DNA of 64,000 nucleotides from Variovorax paradoxus (GCF_024734665.1 NZ_CP102931.1:2354001-2418000); one strand, 5' to 3'. Numbered from the stretch's first letter, positions 18,154 through 26,845 are shown. Made by a program: numbers and translations. The notes: a model not told the origin generated them from the sequence alone.

Positions 18154-19420
18154 GCCCGACTGTACCCCGCGGCGAGGCCGTGCTGGCCAGCTTTGCAGAG
18201 GCGTCCATCCGCGACATCGCCCACATGATGCCGGCCGCCACGAGGTTGGCCCCCACGCTGAAAAGAATCGGCAGCAAGTAGCTGCGGCTCACGTCGAAGG
18301 CAAAGCCCGCGGCCGCCGGGCCCACCAGCGTGCCGAAGGCCACGCTTGTGTAGAGCACACCGATGATCGCGCCGATGTTGCGCCCGCCGAAGTAGTCCAT
18401 CACCAGCGCCGGCAGTAGCGCGACAAAGCCGCCATAGAACGCGCCGTAGAAAAATGCGAACACCGCCAGCCCCCAGAAGCCGCTGGACGCTGCCCACACG
18501 AGCAACGACAGCGCCATGCCGGTCGACATCAGCAGCATGGTCTGCGCGCGTCCCATGCGGTCAGCGAGCCCTCCCAGGAAGAAGCGCCCGGCCGTGCTGC
18601 CGACGCCGATGGCACCCAGCAGCAGCACCGCGTACGCATTGGGCACGCCGTGGTCCAGCGCGTAGGGCACGAGATGCACGAAGGGCACGAACAGGCCGAA
18701 GGAGCTGATGAGGCAGGCCACGTACAGGCCGGCGAAGCGCCTCGAACGCACGGCATCGCGCACCGCGAAGCCCTCGGCCTGGGCCGATGCGGCCTTGGGC
18801 TGCGGCGGATCGCCGTCGGGGCCGAGCCCGCGGTCGCGCGGGTCGTTCTCGATCAGCAGCGCCATGCCCACGCCCACCACCACCGCCAGCGCGCCTAGCG
18901 CCAGGTAGGCGTTCCGCCAGCCCAGCGTCTCGATGAAGAACGACGCCAGCGGCGGCATCACCAGCGTGCCCACGCCGATGCCGCTCACGGCCAGCCCCGA
19001 GGCAAAGCCGCGCCGCCTGACGAACCAGCGCTGCACCGCACCCAGCACCGGCACGTAAGACGCGCCGACCCCGAGGCCAACGCCCAGCCCATAAGCGAGA
19101 TAGATCTGCGTCAGGCTCCGCGCCTGCCCCGCAAGCGCCAGCCCCAGCCCGACCAGCACCATGCCGGCGACGGCCAGCCGCCGCGAACCCCAGCGGTCGG
19201 CCAGCGGACCGCTGAGCACGCCGAGGCCGAAATAGAGAAAGCCTGCCAGCGAGAACACCAGCGAAACCGAGCCGCGCGAGGCGCCGAAGTCTTTCTGCAG
19301 CGATTCGAGAAAGGCACTGAAGGTGTAGGCGCTGCCGAAGCCGACAAAGGTCACGGCAAAGGCGCCTGCGACCACCAGCCAGCCGCGGAAGAGGCCGCCG
19401 GCTTGCGATGAGGATGGCAT
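18125..19420 (-). CDS. MFS transporter (monocarboxylate/OFA-like)
   Basis: 431 residues with twelve predicted membrane segments in two six-helix halves joined by a charged loop (NDPRDRGLGPDGDPPQPKAA). The motif-A-like loops LADRWGSRRLAVAG and LADRMGRAQTMLL follow helix 2 and helix 8. The RGWLVVAGAF start and GGRNIGAIIGVLY motif fit the OFA/monocarboxylate branch. It lies in the inner membrane; substrate unknown. An ATG start (MPSSSQAGG) was preferred to an upstream TTG. It is divergent from a GcvA-like LysR gene, with three operator-like repeats between them. Confidence 0.9.
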   Translation of the reverse strand: MPSSSQAGGLFRGWLVVAGAFAVTFVGFGSAYTFSAFLESLQKDFGASRGSVSLVFSLAGFLYFGLGVLSGPLADRWGSRRLAVAGMVLVGLGLALAGQARSLTQIYLAYGLGVGLGVGASYVPVLGAVQRWFVRRRGFASGLAVSGIGVGTLVMPPLASFFIETLGWRNAYLALGALAVVVGVGMALLIENDPRDRGLGPDGDPPQPKAASAQAEGFAVRDAVRSRRFAGLYVACLISSFGLFVPFVHLVPYALDHGVPNAYAVLLLGAIGVGSTAGRFFLGGLADRMGRAQTMLLMSTGMALSLLVWAASSGFWGLAVFAFFYGAFYGGFVALLPALVMDYFGGRNIGAIIGVLYTSVAFGTLVGPAAAGFAFDVSRSYLLPILFSVGANLVAAGIMWAMSRMDASAKLASTASPRGTVGHDPSTARRS

Positions 19421-19448
19421 GTGGCTCAAGGGAATAGGCCTTTAAAGA

Positions 19449-19550
19449 TCAGAATATCTGAATGGATTGATTTCGGACGTGCCAATACTCCCGCTTATAA
19501 ATCTGTGCGGCAAACCAGAATTTCTGCCGTTGCTGAATCAGAATTTCTAA
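19449..19550. promoter_or_regulatory. Three CAGAA-N-TTCTG operator-like repeats
   Basis: The gap between the MFS and GcvA-like genes holds TCAGAATATCTGA (19449-19461), CAGAATTTCTG (19516-19526) and TCAGAATTTCTAA (19538-19550). The first two are perfect palindromes; the third has one mismatch and ends 3 bases before the regulator's ATG. Centres are 66 and 23 bp apart. They are the likely binding sites of the adjacent LysR protein, giving autoregulation and control of the transporter. Confidence 0.7.
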
Positions 19551-19553
19551 ATA

Positions 19554-20534
19554 ATGGAACACCAGCTACCGCCCCTCAATGCACTCCGCGCCTTCGAAGC
19601 CACAGCGCGCCATCTCTCGGTGAAGAACGCGGCGGACGAACTGTGCGTGACCCCCGGCGCCGTGAGCCAGCTCGTCAAGACGCTGGAGCTGCACCTCGGC
19701 GTGCAGCTGTTCCGCCGCGTCAATCGCGGCGTTTTCCTGACCGACGCGGGTCAGGCCTATCTGCCGCCTGTGCGCAATGCCTTCAGGCAGATCAGCGATG
19801 CCACGCAAAAGGTGGCCGTACCAGCGGAGACCGGTCTGCTCACCGTGAGCGCCACGCCGTTCTTCGCCTCCGCATGGCTCGTGCCGCGTCTCAAGTCTTT
19901 CCAGGATGCGCATCCCGACATCGACCTGCAAGTGCTGACCAGCAATGCGCTGGCCGATTTCTCGCGCGATGGCGTTGACGTTGCCATCCGCCACGGCATG
20001 GGCCAGTACCCCGGGCTCGCCAGCCAGCGCGTGCTCACGGTCGAGATGATTCCCGTCGCCGCGCCCGCGCTGGTCGCCGAACACGGCAAGCCGAAGAAGC
20101 CGGCCGACCTGCTGCGGTGGCCGCGCGTGAACGATGCCGATCGCAAGGGCTGGCGCCTGTGGTTCGAGGCGCAGGGCATCGAAGATGCCGGCCCGGCGCG
20201 CGGGCCTTCTTTCGACGACGCCGGCCTGCTGCTGCAGGCGGTGCTCGCGGGGCAGGGCTCGGCGCTGCTGCCCGCGGCCATGATGGCTCCCGAGATCGAG
20301 CAAGGCCGCCTCGTGCAGCTCTCGAAAGCGACGTGGCTCGAAGACTTCGCGTACTACCTCGTGTGCCCCGAGGGCAGCCGCGACCGGCCGAAAGTTGCGG
20401 CTTTTCGTGACTGGCTGCTCAGCGCGGTGCGGCAGAAAAGTGCTTCGTCAGGTAGCCGCAAGAGAGCATCGTCGACAGTCGCAGGTCAGGCCGTAGCGCC
20501 GCCACCCCGGCGGCGTGCCGTGCCCAAGCCTTGA
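19554..20534 (+). CDS. LysR-family regulator, GcvA-like
   Basis: 326 residues. The opening LPPLNALRAFEATARHLSVKNAADELCVTPGAVSQLVKTLE is the GcvA-type helix-turn-helix, with FRRVNRGVFLTDAGQAY following; the effector domain includes FFASAWLVPRLKSFQDAHPDIDLQV. The tail after residue 295 is basic and Ser/Pro-rich. No Shine-Dalgarno is visible; the third operator repeat occupies that place. It is divergent from the MFS transporter and overlaps the DUF1345 gene by one base (TGATG). The ligand is unknown. Confidence 0.92.
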   Translation: MEHQLPPLNALRAFEATARHLSVKNAADELCVTPGAVSQLVKTLELHLGVQLFRRVNRGVFLTDAGQAYLPPVRNAFRQISDATQKVAVPAETGLLTVSATPFFASAWLVPRLKSFQDAHPDIDLQVLTSNALADFSRDGVDVAIRHGMGQYPGLASQRVLTVEMIPVAAPALVAEHGKPKKPADLLRWPRVNDADRKGWRLWFEAQGIEDAGPARGPSFDDAGLLLQAVLAGQGSALLPAAMMAPEIEQGRLVQLSKATWLEDFAYYLVCPEGSRDRPKVAAFRDWLLSAVRQKSASSGSRKRASSTVAGQAVAPPPRRRAVPKP

Positions 20535-21205
20535 TGAAACTCCAGCGACACAGATTCCTCCGCCCGATGGCCGCCCGGCCGCGACTCTTCATTGCCACGG
20601 CCATCGCCATTGCGACCGGCCTGCTCATACCCTCGGCCGTTGAAGCCCACCTGGTCACGCGCCTGCTGATAGCGTGGAACACGGGGGCCTGCCTGTACGT
20701 GCTGCTGGCCGCGGTCATGATGACCCGGTCGTCGCAGCAGCACATGCGCTACCGCGCGCAGATACAGGACGATGGGCAGATCGTCATCCTCGTGCTGGTG
20801 GTGGTGTCCGCCATTGCGAGCCTGGCGGCCATTGGCGGCGAGCTCGCGGTGGTGAAGGACATGCACGGCCTGGAGAAGATCGCGCACATCGCGCTGGCCG
20901 GGCTCACGGTGATGTCGTCGTGGGCTTTCACGCAGATCATGTTCACGCTGCACTACGCGCACGACTACTACGCCGGCGCTGGCCGGGGGCGCAAACCCGG
21001 CCTCCAGTTTCCGGACGACGAACCGCCGACCTATGGCGATTTCTTCTATTTCTCCGCGGTGATCGGCACTTCGGGGCAGACGGCGGATGTGTCCTTCGTG
21101 TCCAAGCCTCTGCGGCGCATCGGCTCGGTGCATTGCATCCTGGCCTACCTCTTCAACACGACCGTGCTCGCGTTGCTCATCAACATTGGCGCGAGCATGT
21201 TTTGA
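20534..21205 (+). CDS. DUF1345 integral membrane protein
   Basis: 223 residues with about five hydrophobic segments and the family's conserved pieces: AWNTGACLYVLLAA, VVVSAIASLAAIGGEL, WAFTQIMFTLHYAHDYY and GDFFYFSAVIGTSGQTADV, ending FNTTVLALLINIGASMF. The ATG overlaps the stop of the LysR gene. Function is not known for the family. Coupling to a GcvA-like regulator upstream and a barrel protein downstream may be coincidence or a small envelope operon. Confidence 0.88.
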   Translation: MKLQRHRFLRPMAARPRLFIATAIAIATGLLIPSAVEAHLVTRLLIAWNTGACLYVLLAAVMMTRSSQQHMRYRAQIQDDGQIVILVLVVVSAIASLAAIGGELAVVKDMHGLEKIAHIALAGLTVMSSWAFTQIMFTLHYAHDYYAGAGRGRKPGLQFPDDEPPTYGDFFYFSAVIGTSGQTADVSFVSKPLRRIGSVHCILAYLFNTTVLALLINIGASMF

Positions 21206-21945
21206 GCGCGCCGGCACGCCATCGCAGACTTGCCGCTGCAGCGGCCCTGCTGTGCCTGGCGCCGGCCGCGTGGGCCGACGACGAGCCGGCCGAGCTGCCA
21301 TTCAAGCTCACCGTGGGCGCCTACCGGGTTTCCGGCGGCGGCCTGCCCGCGGGGCCGGGGCTGGACATGAACCTGCGCTACACCTACGGCGACGGCAATG
21401 TCTGGATCGGCTGGTTCCGCTCGCCGGTGCTCGACTTTGCGCAGCCGCGCGTGGGATGGGACCACACCTTCACGCTGGGGCCGGTGCGGGTGCTGCCGTC
21501 GTTGCAGGCCGCCTCGGGTGGGTTCGTGGGCGGCAGCCTGGCGGTGGAAACCGGCGACAGCTGGTTCGTCGGCACGGGGCTGGGCCGCACCAACCTTCGC
21601 AACTACGCGAACCTGAACTTCGACCCGAACGATTCGTATACGGTGTATGGCGGCTACAAGTGGACGGACGGCACGGCGCTGTCGCTCTCGCTGATCCGCG
21701 ACAACCGGCTGAACCCCGACCAGCAAGACGTGCACCTGGTCTACCGCGTGCCGCTGCCCGAGCGGCAACGCTTGACCGTCGATCTGCTGGCCAAGCAGGG
21801 CACTGTCGATGGCCGGTTCATTCGTCGCGCGGGCCTGACGGTTACCTACGACTGGCCGCGCTGGTTCGTTCGCGCGGCCTACGACCCGAAGGTGAACTTC
21901 ACCGCGCAGGACATGGTGCGGCTGTCTGTGGGCACGCGGTTCTGA
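21202..21945 (+). CDS. Exported beta-barrel-like outer membrane protein, unknown function
   Basis: 247 residues with a Sec signal peptide (LAAAAALLCLAPAAWA, cleaved before DDEPAELPFK), then repeating amphipathic strands rich in Tyr, Trp, Gly and Asp: GAYRVSGGGLPA, MNLRYTYGDGNVWIGWF, VRVLPSLQAASGGFVGG, YTVYGGYKWTDGTALSLSL. It ends in Phe, as outer membrane barrels do. The only start in frame near the signal peptide is TTG overlapping the DUF1345 stop (TTGA), so the pair looks translationally coupled. Confidence 0.7.
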   Translation: MSAPARHRRLAAAAALLCLAPAAWADDEPAELPFKLTVGAYRVSGGGLPAGPGLDMNLRYTYGDGNVWIGWFRSPVLDFAQPRVGWDHTFTLGPVRVLPSLQAASGGFVGGSLAVETGDSWFVGTGLGRTNLRNYANLNFDPNDSYTVYGGYKWTDGTALSLSLIRDNRLNPDQQDVHLVYRVPLPERQRLTVDLLAKQGTVDGRFIRRAGLTVTYDWPRWFVRAAYDPKVNFTAQDMVRLSVGTRF

Positions 21946-21960
21946 AGAGAAGAAAAGAGC

Positions 21961-22887
21961 TCAGAGCAGCTCGATTCCCGACAGGCTCTTGAAGCAGTTC
22001 TCTCGCGTGACGCGCACGAAGTCCGCCAGCCACGGCTGCTCCGACGTGCCCGGCGTGCACGCCATGTAGAGCCGTCCCGTCAGGCCCTTGCTGCCCACGC
22101 GCCGGGCAGTGACGTAGCCGCGGTCCAGGTAGTTCTGCACCGCCCACAGCGGCAGCGTTGCCAAGCCGCGCCCGCTCGCCACCAGCTGCAGCATCGCCAC
22201 CGTGAGCTCGGTCGTGCGCCGGTGCGCAGGCTCCGCGCCCGCAGGCGCCAGCACCTGCCGCACGACGTCGATCACTTCATCGGGCACGGGGTAGGTGATG
22301 AGCGTCTGGTCGGTGAAGTGGCGCGCCGTGAGGTAGGCCTTGGCCGTCAGCGGATGGTCGTTGGCCAGCAGGGCCATGATTTCGAAGCGGAACAGCGCGT
22401 GATAGTCCACCGCTTCGTCGGGGCCTTCCCTGGACACGATCGCCACTTCGGCGCGGTTCTGCATCACCTGCGCGATCGGGTCGGAGTGAAAGCCCGAGAC
22501 GATGTCGAGCTCGATCTCGGGCCAGCGCTGGCGGAACGCATCCATTGCCGGCATGAGCCAGTCGAAGCAGGCGTGGCACTCGACCACGATGCGCAGCTGG
22601 CCGCTGCGCCCCAGCGCGAGCCGCGCCACGTCGCGCTCGGCTTCTTCGATGAGCGGCAGCGCCGTGTCGGCCAGCTGCAGCAGTCGCAGGCCGGTGGTGC
22701 TGAACTGCGGCGGCACCGACTTGCGCTCGAACAGCTGCGCGTCGTAGCGGTCTTCGAGCAGCTTGATCTGGTGCGACAGCGCCGATTGCGTGAGGTTGAG
22801 CAGTTGAGCCGCGCGCACCAGGCTGCCGGTGTCGCGCAGCGCGATGAGCGTGCGCAGATGACGTATTTCGAGGATCGACTGGAGCAT
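21961..22887 (-). CDS. metR: LysR-family methionine regulator MetR
   Basis: 308 residues. The opening IRHLRTLIALRDTGSLVRAAQLLNLTQSALSHQIKLLEDRYDAQLFERKSVPPQFSTTG matches MetR closely in the helix-turn-helix and following region; the effector domain contains ECHACFDWLMPAMDAFRQRWPEIELD, also MetR-like. MetR activates metE and other methionine genes with homocysteine as effector. A perfect MetR-type box overlaps its own start codon. Neither metE nor metH is next to it; the divergent gene at 23071 codes for an unrelated exported protein. Confidence 0.88.
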   Translation of the reverse strand: MLQSILEIRHLRTLIALRDTGSLVRAAQLLNLTQSALSHQIKLLEDRYDAQLFERKSVPPQFSTTGLRLLQLADTALPLIEEAERDVARLALGRSGQLRIVVECHACFDWLMPAMDAFRQRWPEIELDIVSGFHSDPIAQVMQNRAEVAIVSREGPDEAVDYHALFRFEIMALLANDHPLTAKAYLTARHFTDQTLITYPVPDEVIDVVRQVLAPAGAEPAHRRTTELTVAMLQLVASGRGLATLPLWAVQNYLDRGYVTARRVGSKGLTGRLYMACTPGTSEQPWLADFVRVTRENCFKSLSGIELL

Positions 22888-22899
22888 GAAAATTATTCA
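22887..22899. promoter_or_regulatory. MetR box overlapping the metR start
   Basis: TGAA-AATTA-TTCA matches the MetR consensus TGAA-N5-TTCA exactly. Its first base is the first base of the metR start codon read on the minus strand, so binding would repress metR. Confidence 0.7.
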
Positions 22900-23070
22900 A
22901 TCGAATTTGCGAAATATCTCGGTTGAATCATATGCCTGGTGACCATTCACATCCAGTTGCCTGGCTGCGAACGGACGCGTTTCGACTTCCATGCGACGAG
23001 CCTGAACTTTTGCGTTACTTCACAAGATGGCGCGACGTGGGGAGCGGGCAGGTGTGCCAATAATGGCACC

Positions 23071-23925
23071 ATGCTTTCCACGAACCGTCTTTCCCCGCTC
23101 CGTTTCTCCCTGTTGCTTTTGCTGTCTCTGGCCCCATTGATGGGCTGGGCGCAGAACCGCGCGGAAGCACTCCTGCAGTTCGAAGGCGTGCAGGCGCGCT
23201 ACCAAGCGTCCTATGCGCCCGGCGCCGTCGCGCGCGGTGCAAAGGAACTGCTTGACCCCGATGACCAGGCCATCGCCGACAAGGCGCTCAAGGCGCTGGA
23301 CACGGCCGCCACGCGCGCGTTCAACACTGCCGCATCTGTGTCCGCCATCCAGCAGGAGGTGGCTTCGGCGGGCAGCGGCGGCGCGGCGCCCAGCCCCGAA
23401 TTGCGGGCCGCCCTGGCCCGCTTCGTGAAGCTGCGCACTGACTACACCGCGATGAGCGAGGCTGGCAGGGCCGAGTTCTTCAATCGCGAGCGCGCCAAGC
23501 CGGCCGACCTAGCGCGCACCGAACTGCTCGAACGCATGGCCGTGGCCGATGTTCGCGAGATCGACTTTTCTAGCCAGCTGCTGATGAGCGCGGTGGTCAA
23601 GCAACTGGCGCGCGGCAACGGCGGACAACTCAGCTCGCTGCCGGACCGCACGCTCGACATGGCTCTCGACACGCTGTGGTCGCGCGGCGTTACGTCGACG
23701 CGCCCGCGCAACCTGATGCTGGTGGCACGCGAGTTCGAAAAGCAGGTAACGCAGGCGCTGCTCGCCGCGCTGCCCGATGCCGATGTGGCCGCCTTGCTGG
23801 CTTGGCGTAACGACCCGCAGGCCGCAGCCGAGCGCGAGGCGCTGGTGGGCACTTATCGCGCCGAGGTCAAGGGGAGCGGCGGGGTCGCGCTGCGGACGCT
23901 GGTGCGCGCCTGGCCGCGCTCCTGA
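23071..23925 (+). CDS. Exported protein of unknown function
   Basis: 284 residues with a signal peptide (LSPLRFSLLLLLSLAPLMGWA, cleaved before QNRAEALLQF). The rest is helical and polar: GAKELLDPDDQAIADKALKALDTAATRAFNTA, a Ser/Gly-rich loop near residue 100, and a repeated short helix pattern to the end. No known family recognised. It is divergent from metR (about 180 bases apart) and convergent with the ScfR-type gene, overlapping its coding sequence by 59 bases, which is unusually long. Start chosen at the ATG before the signal peptide. Confidence 0.6.
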   Translation: MLSTNRLSPLRFSLLLLLSLAPLMGWAQNRAEALLQFEGVQARYQASYAPGAVARGAKELLDPDDQAIADKALKALDTAATRAFNTAASVSAIQQEVASAGSGGAAPSPELRAALARFVKLRTDYTAMSEAGRAEFFNRERAKPADLARTELLERMAVADVREIDFSSQLLMSAVVKQLARGNGGQLSSLPDRTLDMALDTLWSRGVTSTRPRNLMLVAREFEKQVTQALLAALPDADVAALLAWRNDPQAAAEREALVGTYRAEVKGSGGVALRTLVRAWPRS

Positions 23926-25369
23926 CGATCGCGTTGTTGCCGGACGGTGCTGCCGCGTAGGGCATGAACCGGCTCTGGTTCTCGTCCACGTCGAGCGGCC
24001 GGCCCACGAACGGAAACGCCCGCTGCGGGCAGGCCTCGCGTTCGCACACCTTGCAGCCCGCGCCGATGGGCGTGGGCACATCGGGGTCGCGCAGGTCCAT
24101 GCCCTTTGAATAGACCAGCCGCGTGGCGTGGCTGATGTCGCAGCCCAGCCCGATCGAGAAGGTCTTGTTGGGCGAACCGTAGCCGCGATAGCCGTGCGAT
24201 ACGGTGCGCGCAATCCAGAGGTAGGCGCGACCATCGGGCATGCGCGCGAGCTGCGTGAGCACGCGGCCCGGCTGCGCGAAGGCCTCGTACACGTTCCACA
24301 GCGGGCAGGTGCCGCCGGTCTTCGAGAAGTGGAAGTGCGTGGCCGATTGCCGCTTCGAGATGTTGCCCGCGCGATCGACGCGAATCAGGAAGAAGGGCAC
24401 GCCGCGTGCCTCGGGCCGCTGCAGCGAGCTCAGGCGATGGCAGATGGTTTCGAAGCCCACGCCGAAGCGGCGCGCCAGTTGGTCGATGTCGTAGCGCAAC
24501 TGCTCGGCGGTTTCGAGGAACTCGCCGTAGGGCAGCAGCAGCGCGGCGGCGAAGTAATTGGCCAGGCCGATGCGCGCCAGCGAGCGGGCGGTGTCGCTCG
24601 ACAGCGGCGCGGCGGCCACCAGCTCGTCGAGCATGTCGCCCACCTCGAAGAAGGCCAGCTGCGTGGCGAGCTGGAATGCATGCTGCCCGGGCTCCAGGTA
24701 GGGCGAGAGCCGCAGCACGCGCGTGGCTGGGTCGTAGCGCCGCTGCGCGCCGGCCTCTCCGTCTTCGGCGGGCACTACCCGCACGCCATGCGCATCGAGC
24801 AACTGGCGCGCGAGGCGGTCGCCGGGGTTGCCTTCGCGCAGGCGCCATTGCGCGGCGAGGGCTTCGGCTGCTTCGTCGAGTGGCGCGATGTGGTTTTGAT
24901 GTGCGAAGAAGAAGTCGCGCACTTCCTCGAAGGGCATGGGCCGCGCCTGCGGCATCCGCGCGAGATCGCCGCGGCCGTCGCCGAGTTCGCCCGCCAATGC
25001 CTCGAGCCGTTCCATCGCATCGCGGTGGCGCTGGTGCAGCGCAACCAGCGCGCGGCCCACGGCCGGCATCTGCGTGGCGACTTCGCGTAGCTCGGCCAGC
25101 GCGACGGCATCGCCGCCGGGGTTGTCGGCCAGCGCTTCGCGCAGGCTGGCGATGAGGCGCGCTTCTTCGTCTTCCGAGAAGGCCTGGATGTCGACGCCCA
25201 GCGTGGCATGCAGGCGCAGCAGCACCGGCACCGTGAGCGGCCGTTGGTTCTGCTCGATCTGGTTCAGGTAGCTGGGCGACAGGCCCAGCTGCTGCGCGAG
25301 CGCGAGCTGGCTCAGGCCGCGCTCCTCGCGCAGGCTGCGCAGCCGCACGCCCATGAAAGTCTTCTTCAT
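23867..25369 (-). CDS. ScfR-type short-chain fatty acid regulator (XRE helix-turn-helix)
   Basis: 500 residues: an XRE helix-turn-helix at about 6-62 (LRSLREERGLSQLALAQQLGLSPSYLNQIEQNQR), an ImmA/IrrE-like middle (about 190-260) with the metal-binding HExxH helix not evident, and a C-terminal DUF2083-like region with a Cys cluster (GLGCDISH, GAGCKVCEREACPQR). This matches RamB/PrpR/MccR-like regulators of acetate, propionate and glyoxylate genes, which sense acyl-CoA. Two inverted TTGC-N7-GCAA sites lie upstream of its start, suggesting autoregulation. No icl or prp gene is in the window. Confidence 0.85.
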   Translation of the reverse strand: MKKTFMGVRLRSLREERGLSQLALAQQLGLSPSYLNQIEQNQRPLTVPVLLRLHATLGVDIQAFSEDEEARLIASLREALADNPGGDAVALAELREVATQMPAVGRALVALHQRHRDAMERLEALAGELGDGRGDLARMPQARPMPFEEVRDFFFAHQNHIAPLDEAAEALAAQWRLREGNPGDRLARQLLDAHGVRVVPAEDGEAGAQRRYDPATRVLRLSPYLEPGQHAFQLATQLAFFEVGDMLDELVAAAPLSSDTARSLARIGLANYFAAALLLPYGEFLETAEQLRYDIDQLARRFGVGFETICHRLSSLQRPEARGVPFFLIRVDRAGNISKRQSATHFHFSKTGGTCPLWNVYEAFAQPGRVLTQLARMPDGRAYLWIARTVSHGYRGYGSPNKTFSIGLGCDISHATRLVYSKGMDLRDPDVPTPIGAGCKVCEREACPQRAFPFVGRPLDVDENQSRFMPYAAAPSGNNAIVRSAARRAPASAARPRRSP

Positions 25370-25382
25370 CGTTTGATCCAGT

Positions 25383-25485
25383 TATTTGCAAGATTCGCAA
25401 ATACGGCGAAGCCCGTTCGCAATAATTTGCTTAGACAGACCTTCATTATGGGCGCGATATTTCTTGAATTGCGAATTGTGCAAAT
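25383..25485. promoter_or_regulatory. Two TTGC-N7-GCAA operators in a 405-base gene-free gap
   Basis: Between the ScfR-type gene (start 25369) and the exported protein at 25775, two sites share one architecture: TATTTGC-N7-GCAAATA (25383-25403) and AATTGC-N7-GCAAAT (25467-25485), centres 83 bp apart. A further unpaired GCAATAATTTGC lies at 25419-25430. The pattern matches RamB-like operators and sits in the regulator's own leader. The remaining bases (25486-25774) show nothing else I can support. Confidence 0.7.
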
Positions 25486-25774
25486 TTCGCGGACCGGCCC
25501 ATTGGAGAGGCAGAGAACTTGCAAGGCTCGGTGGCTGGCATGCAACGTGCATGGATTTGTTTGCGCGATGCCCGTCACTTGACGGGCTAGAGGAAAAGTA
25601 CACAAACTAACCGCATTCCTGGCGACCGAAAGGGCAGTTGAGTTAGCCTCGATTGAAAGTTCCCGTTCATTGTTTCAATTTCATGAACACTGCGATTCGA
25701 TTGCATGGGGGTTAACCCTTGGAATCGCGGTGCACACTTGGGGCACCCAAAAGCCCAATGAAGAAGGAATTGAA

Positions 25775-26128
25775 ATGAAGACCTCGAACATCCTCGCCGC
25801 CGCCGCTCTGTCCCTGCTCGCCGCCGCTGGCGCCCATGCAGAAACCTACGAAGGCGTTCAGCCCCTGACCTCCGGCTACAGCCGCGCCGAAGTGGCGCCC
25901 CAAGCCGCGGCAGCTGCCCGTGCCGGTAACGCTTATGGCGACAACGAAGGCGCTGCGTCGACCGCAACGCCCGCCCTGGCCGCTTCGGTCGACCGAGCCA
26001 CTGTTCGCAGCGAGGCTGTTGCCGCTGCACACGCACCGGGTCAGAACCTGCGTCCCGAAACCTTCGCTGGCAGCGTGATCCCCTCGCAAGCGAAGGGCCT
26101 GACCTTCACGCGTCAAGCCGGCCTGTAA
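25775..26128 (+). CDS. Small exported DUF4148-like protein
   Basis: 117 residues: signal peptide (MKTSNILAAAALSLLAAAGAHA, cleaved before ETYEGVQ), then an Ala-rich polar domain with a repeated layout (AEVAPQAAAAARAGNAYGDNEGA ... ATVRSEAVAAAHAPGQNLRPETFAGS). This is the build of the DUF4148 family, common in many copies in Burkholderiales and of unknown function. A good ribosome site (AAGAAGGAATTGAA) precedes the ATG, and a strong terminator follows at 26170. Confidence 0.75.
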   Translation: MKTSNILAAAALSLLAAAGAHAETYEGVQPLTSGYSRAEVAPQAAAAARAGNAYGDNEGAASTATPALAASVDRATVRSEAVAAAHAPGQNLRPETFAGSVIPSQAKGLTFTRQAGL

Positions 26129-26169
26129 TTGAAGGCGGCGCAAGCCGCTTCAGTCACACGTCAACAAGA

Positions 26170-26202
26170 AACCGGACCTGCGAAAGCAGCGTCCGGTTTT
26201 TT
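26170..26202. terminator. Bidirectional Rho-independent terminator
   Basis: AACCGGAC / GTCCGGTT pair with an inner CTGC-gaaa-GCAG hairpin, followed on the plus strand by a T run ending at 26202. It lies 41 bases after the exported protein's stop and abuts the tag stop on the other strand, so it probably serves both. Confidence 0.85.
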
Positions 26203-26786
26203 CATTGGGGCTTGGGTTTGTGTTTGGCGCCGTGCCGGTGGCAGTCGTGCGCGTGGTCGTCCACGATGCCTGTCGCCTGCATCCACGCGTAGACGATGAC
26301 GGGGCCCACGAACTTGAAGCCGCGCTTCTTGAGCGCTGCGGAAATATCCTCCGACAGCGGCGTCTTTACTGGCACGCTGCCGGTGCGGTTGACGATGGGC
26401 TTGCCGCCCGCCATGCCCCAGATGAATTCGGAGAAATCTTCGCCCGCCGCCTGCATCGCGAGGTAGGCGCGCGCGTTGCCGATGGTGGCCTCGATCTTCG
26501 AGCGTGAACGCACGATGCCGGCGTCCTGCATCAGCCGCTCGACGTCGGCCTCGGTGAATTTGACGATCTTCTCCGGCACGAAGCCCTTGAAGGCCTTGCG
26601 GAACGCGTCGCGCTTGCGCAGGATGGTGAGCCACGAGAGGCCGGCCTGGAAGCCGTCGAGCATGAGCTTTTCCCACAGCGCGCGGCTGTCGTGCTCGGGC
26701 ACGCCCCATTCGGCGTCGTGATAGGCGGTCAGCAGCGGGTCGGTCTGGGCCCAGGCGCAGCGGATCTTGTCGGTGCTTTTGCTCAT
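26202..26786 (-). CDS. tag: DNA-3-methyladenine glycosylase I
   Basis: 194 residues. Seen: RCAWAQTDPLLTAYHDAEWG (first Cys and His of the zinc site), FQAGLSWLTILRKRDAFRKAF, VNRTGSVPVKTPLSE, and the C-terminal VDDHAHDCHRH (last His and Cys of the zinc site). It removes 3-methyladenine from alkylated DNA. Start chosen at MSKSTDKIRC. It is divergent from an exported M20 peptidase with 59 bases between starts. A short degenerate copy of part of this gene lies after that peptidase (28591). Confidence 0.95.
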   Translation of the reverse strand: MSKSTDKIRCAWAQTDPLLTAYHDAEWGVPEHDSRALWEKLMLDGFQAGLSWLTILRKRDAFRKAFKGFVPEKIVKFTEADVERLMQDAGIVRSRSKIEATIGNARAYLAMQAAGEDFSEFIWGMAGGKPIVNRTGSVPVKTPLSEDISAALKKRGFKFVGPVIVYAWMQATGIVDDHAHDCHRHGAKHKPKPQ

Positions 26787-26845
26787 TGTTCGTTTCTTCG
26801 CTCGGCTATCTTCGGAGATGTTTTCAGAATGAGAGGGAGACCCTG

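Noticed and set aside
25486..25774. Short open frames in the gap before the small exported protein
   Set aside because: They have no ribosome site, no typical codon usage and no similarity to known proteins.
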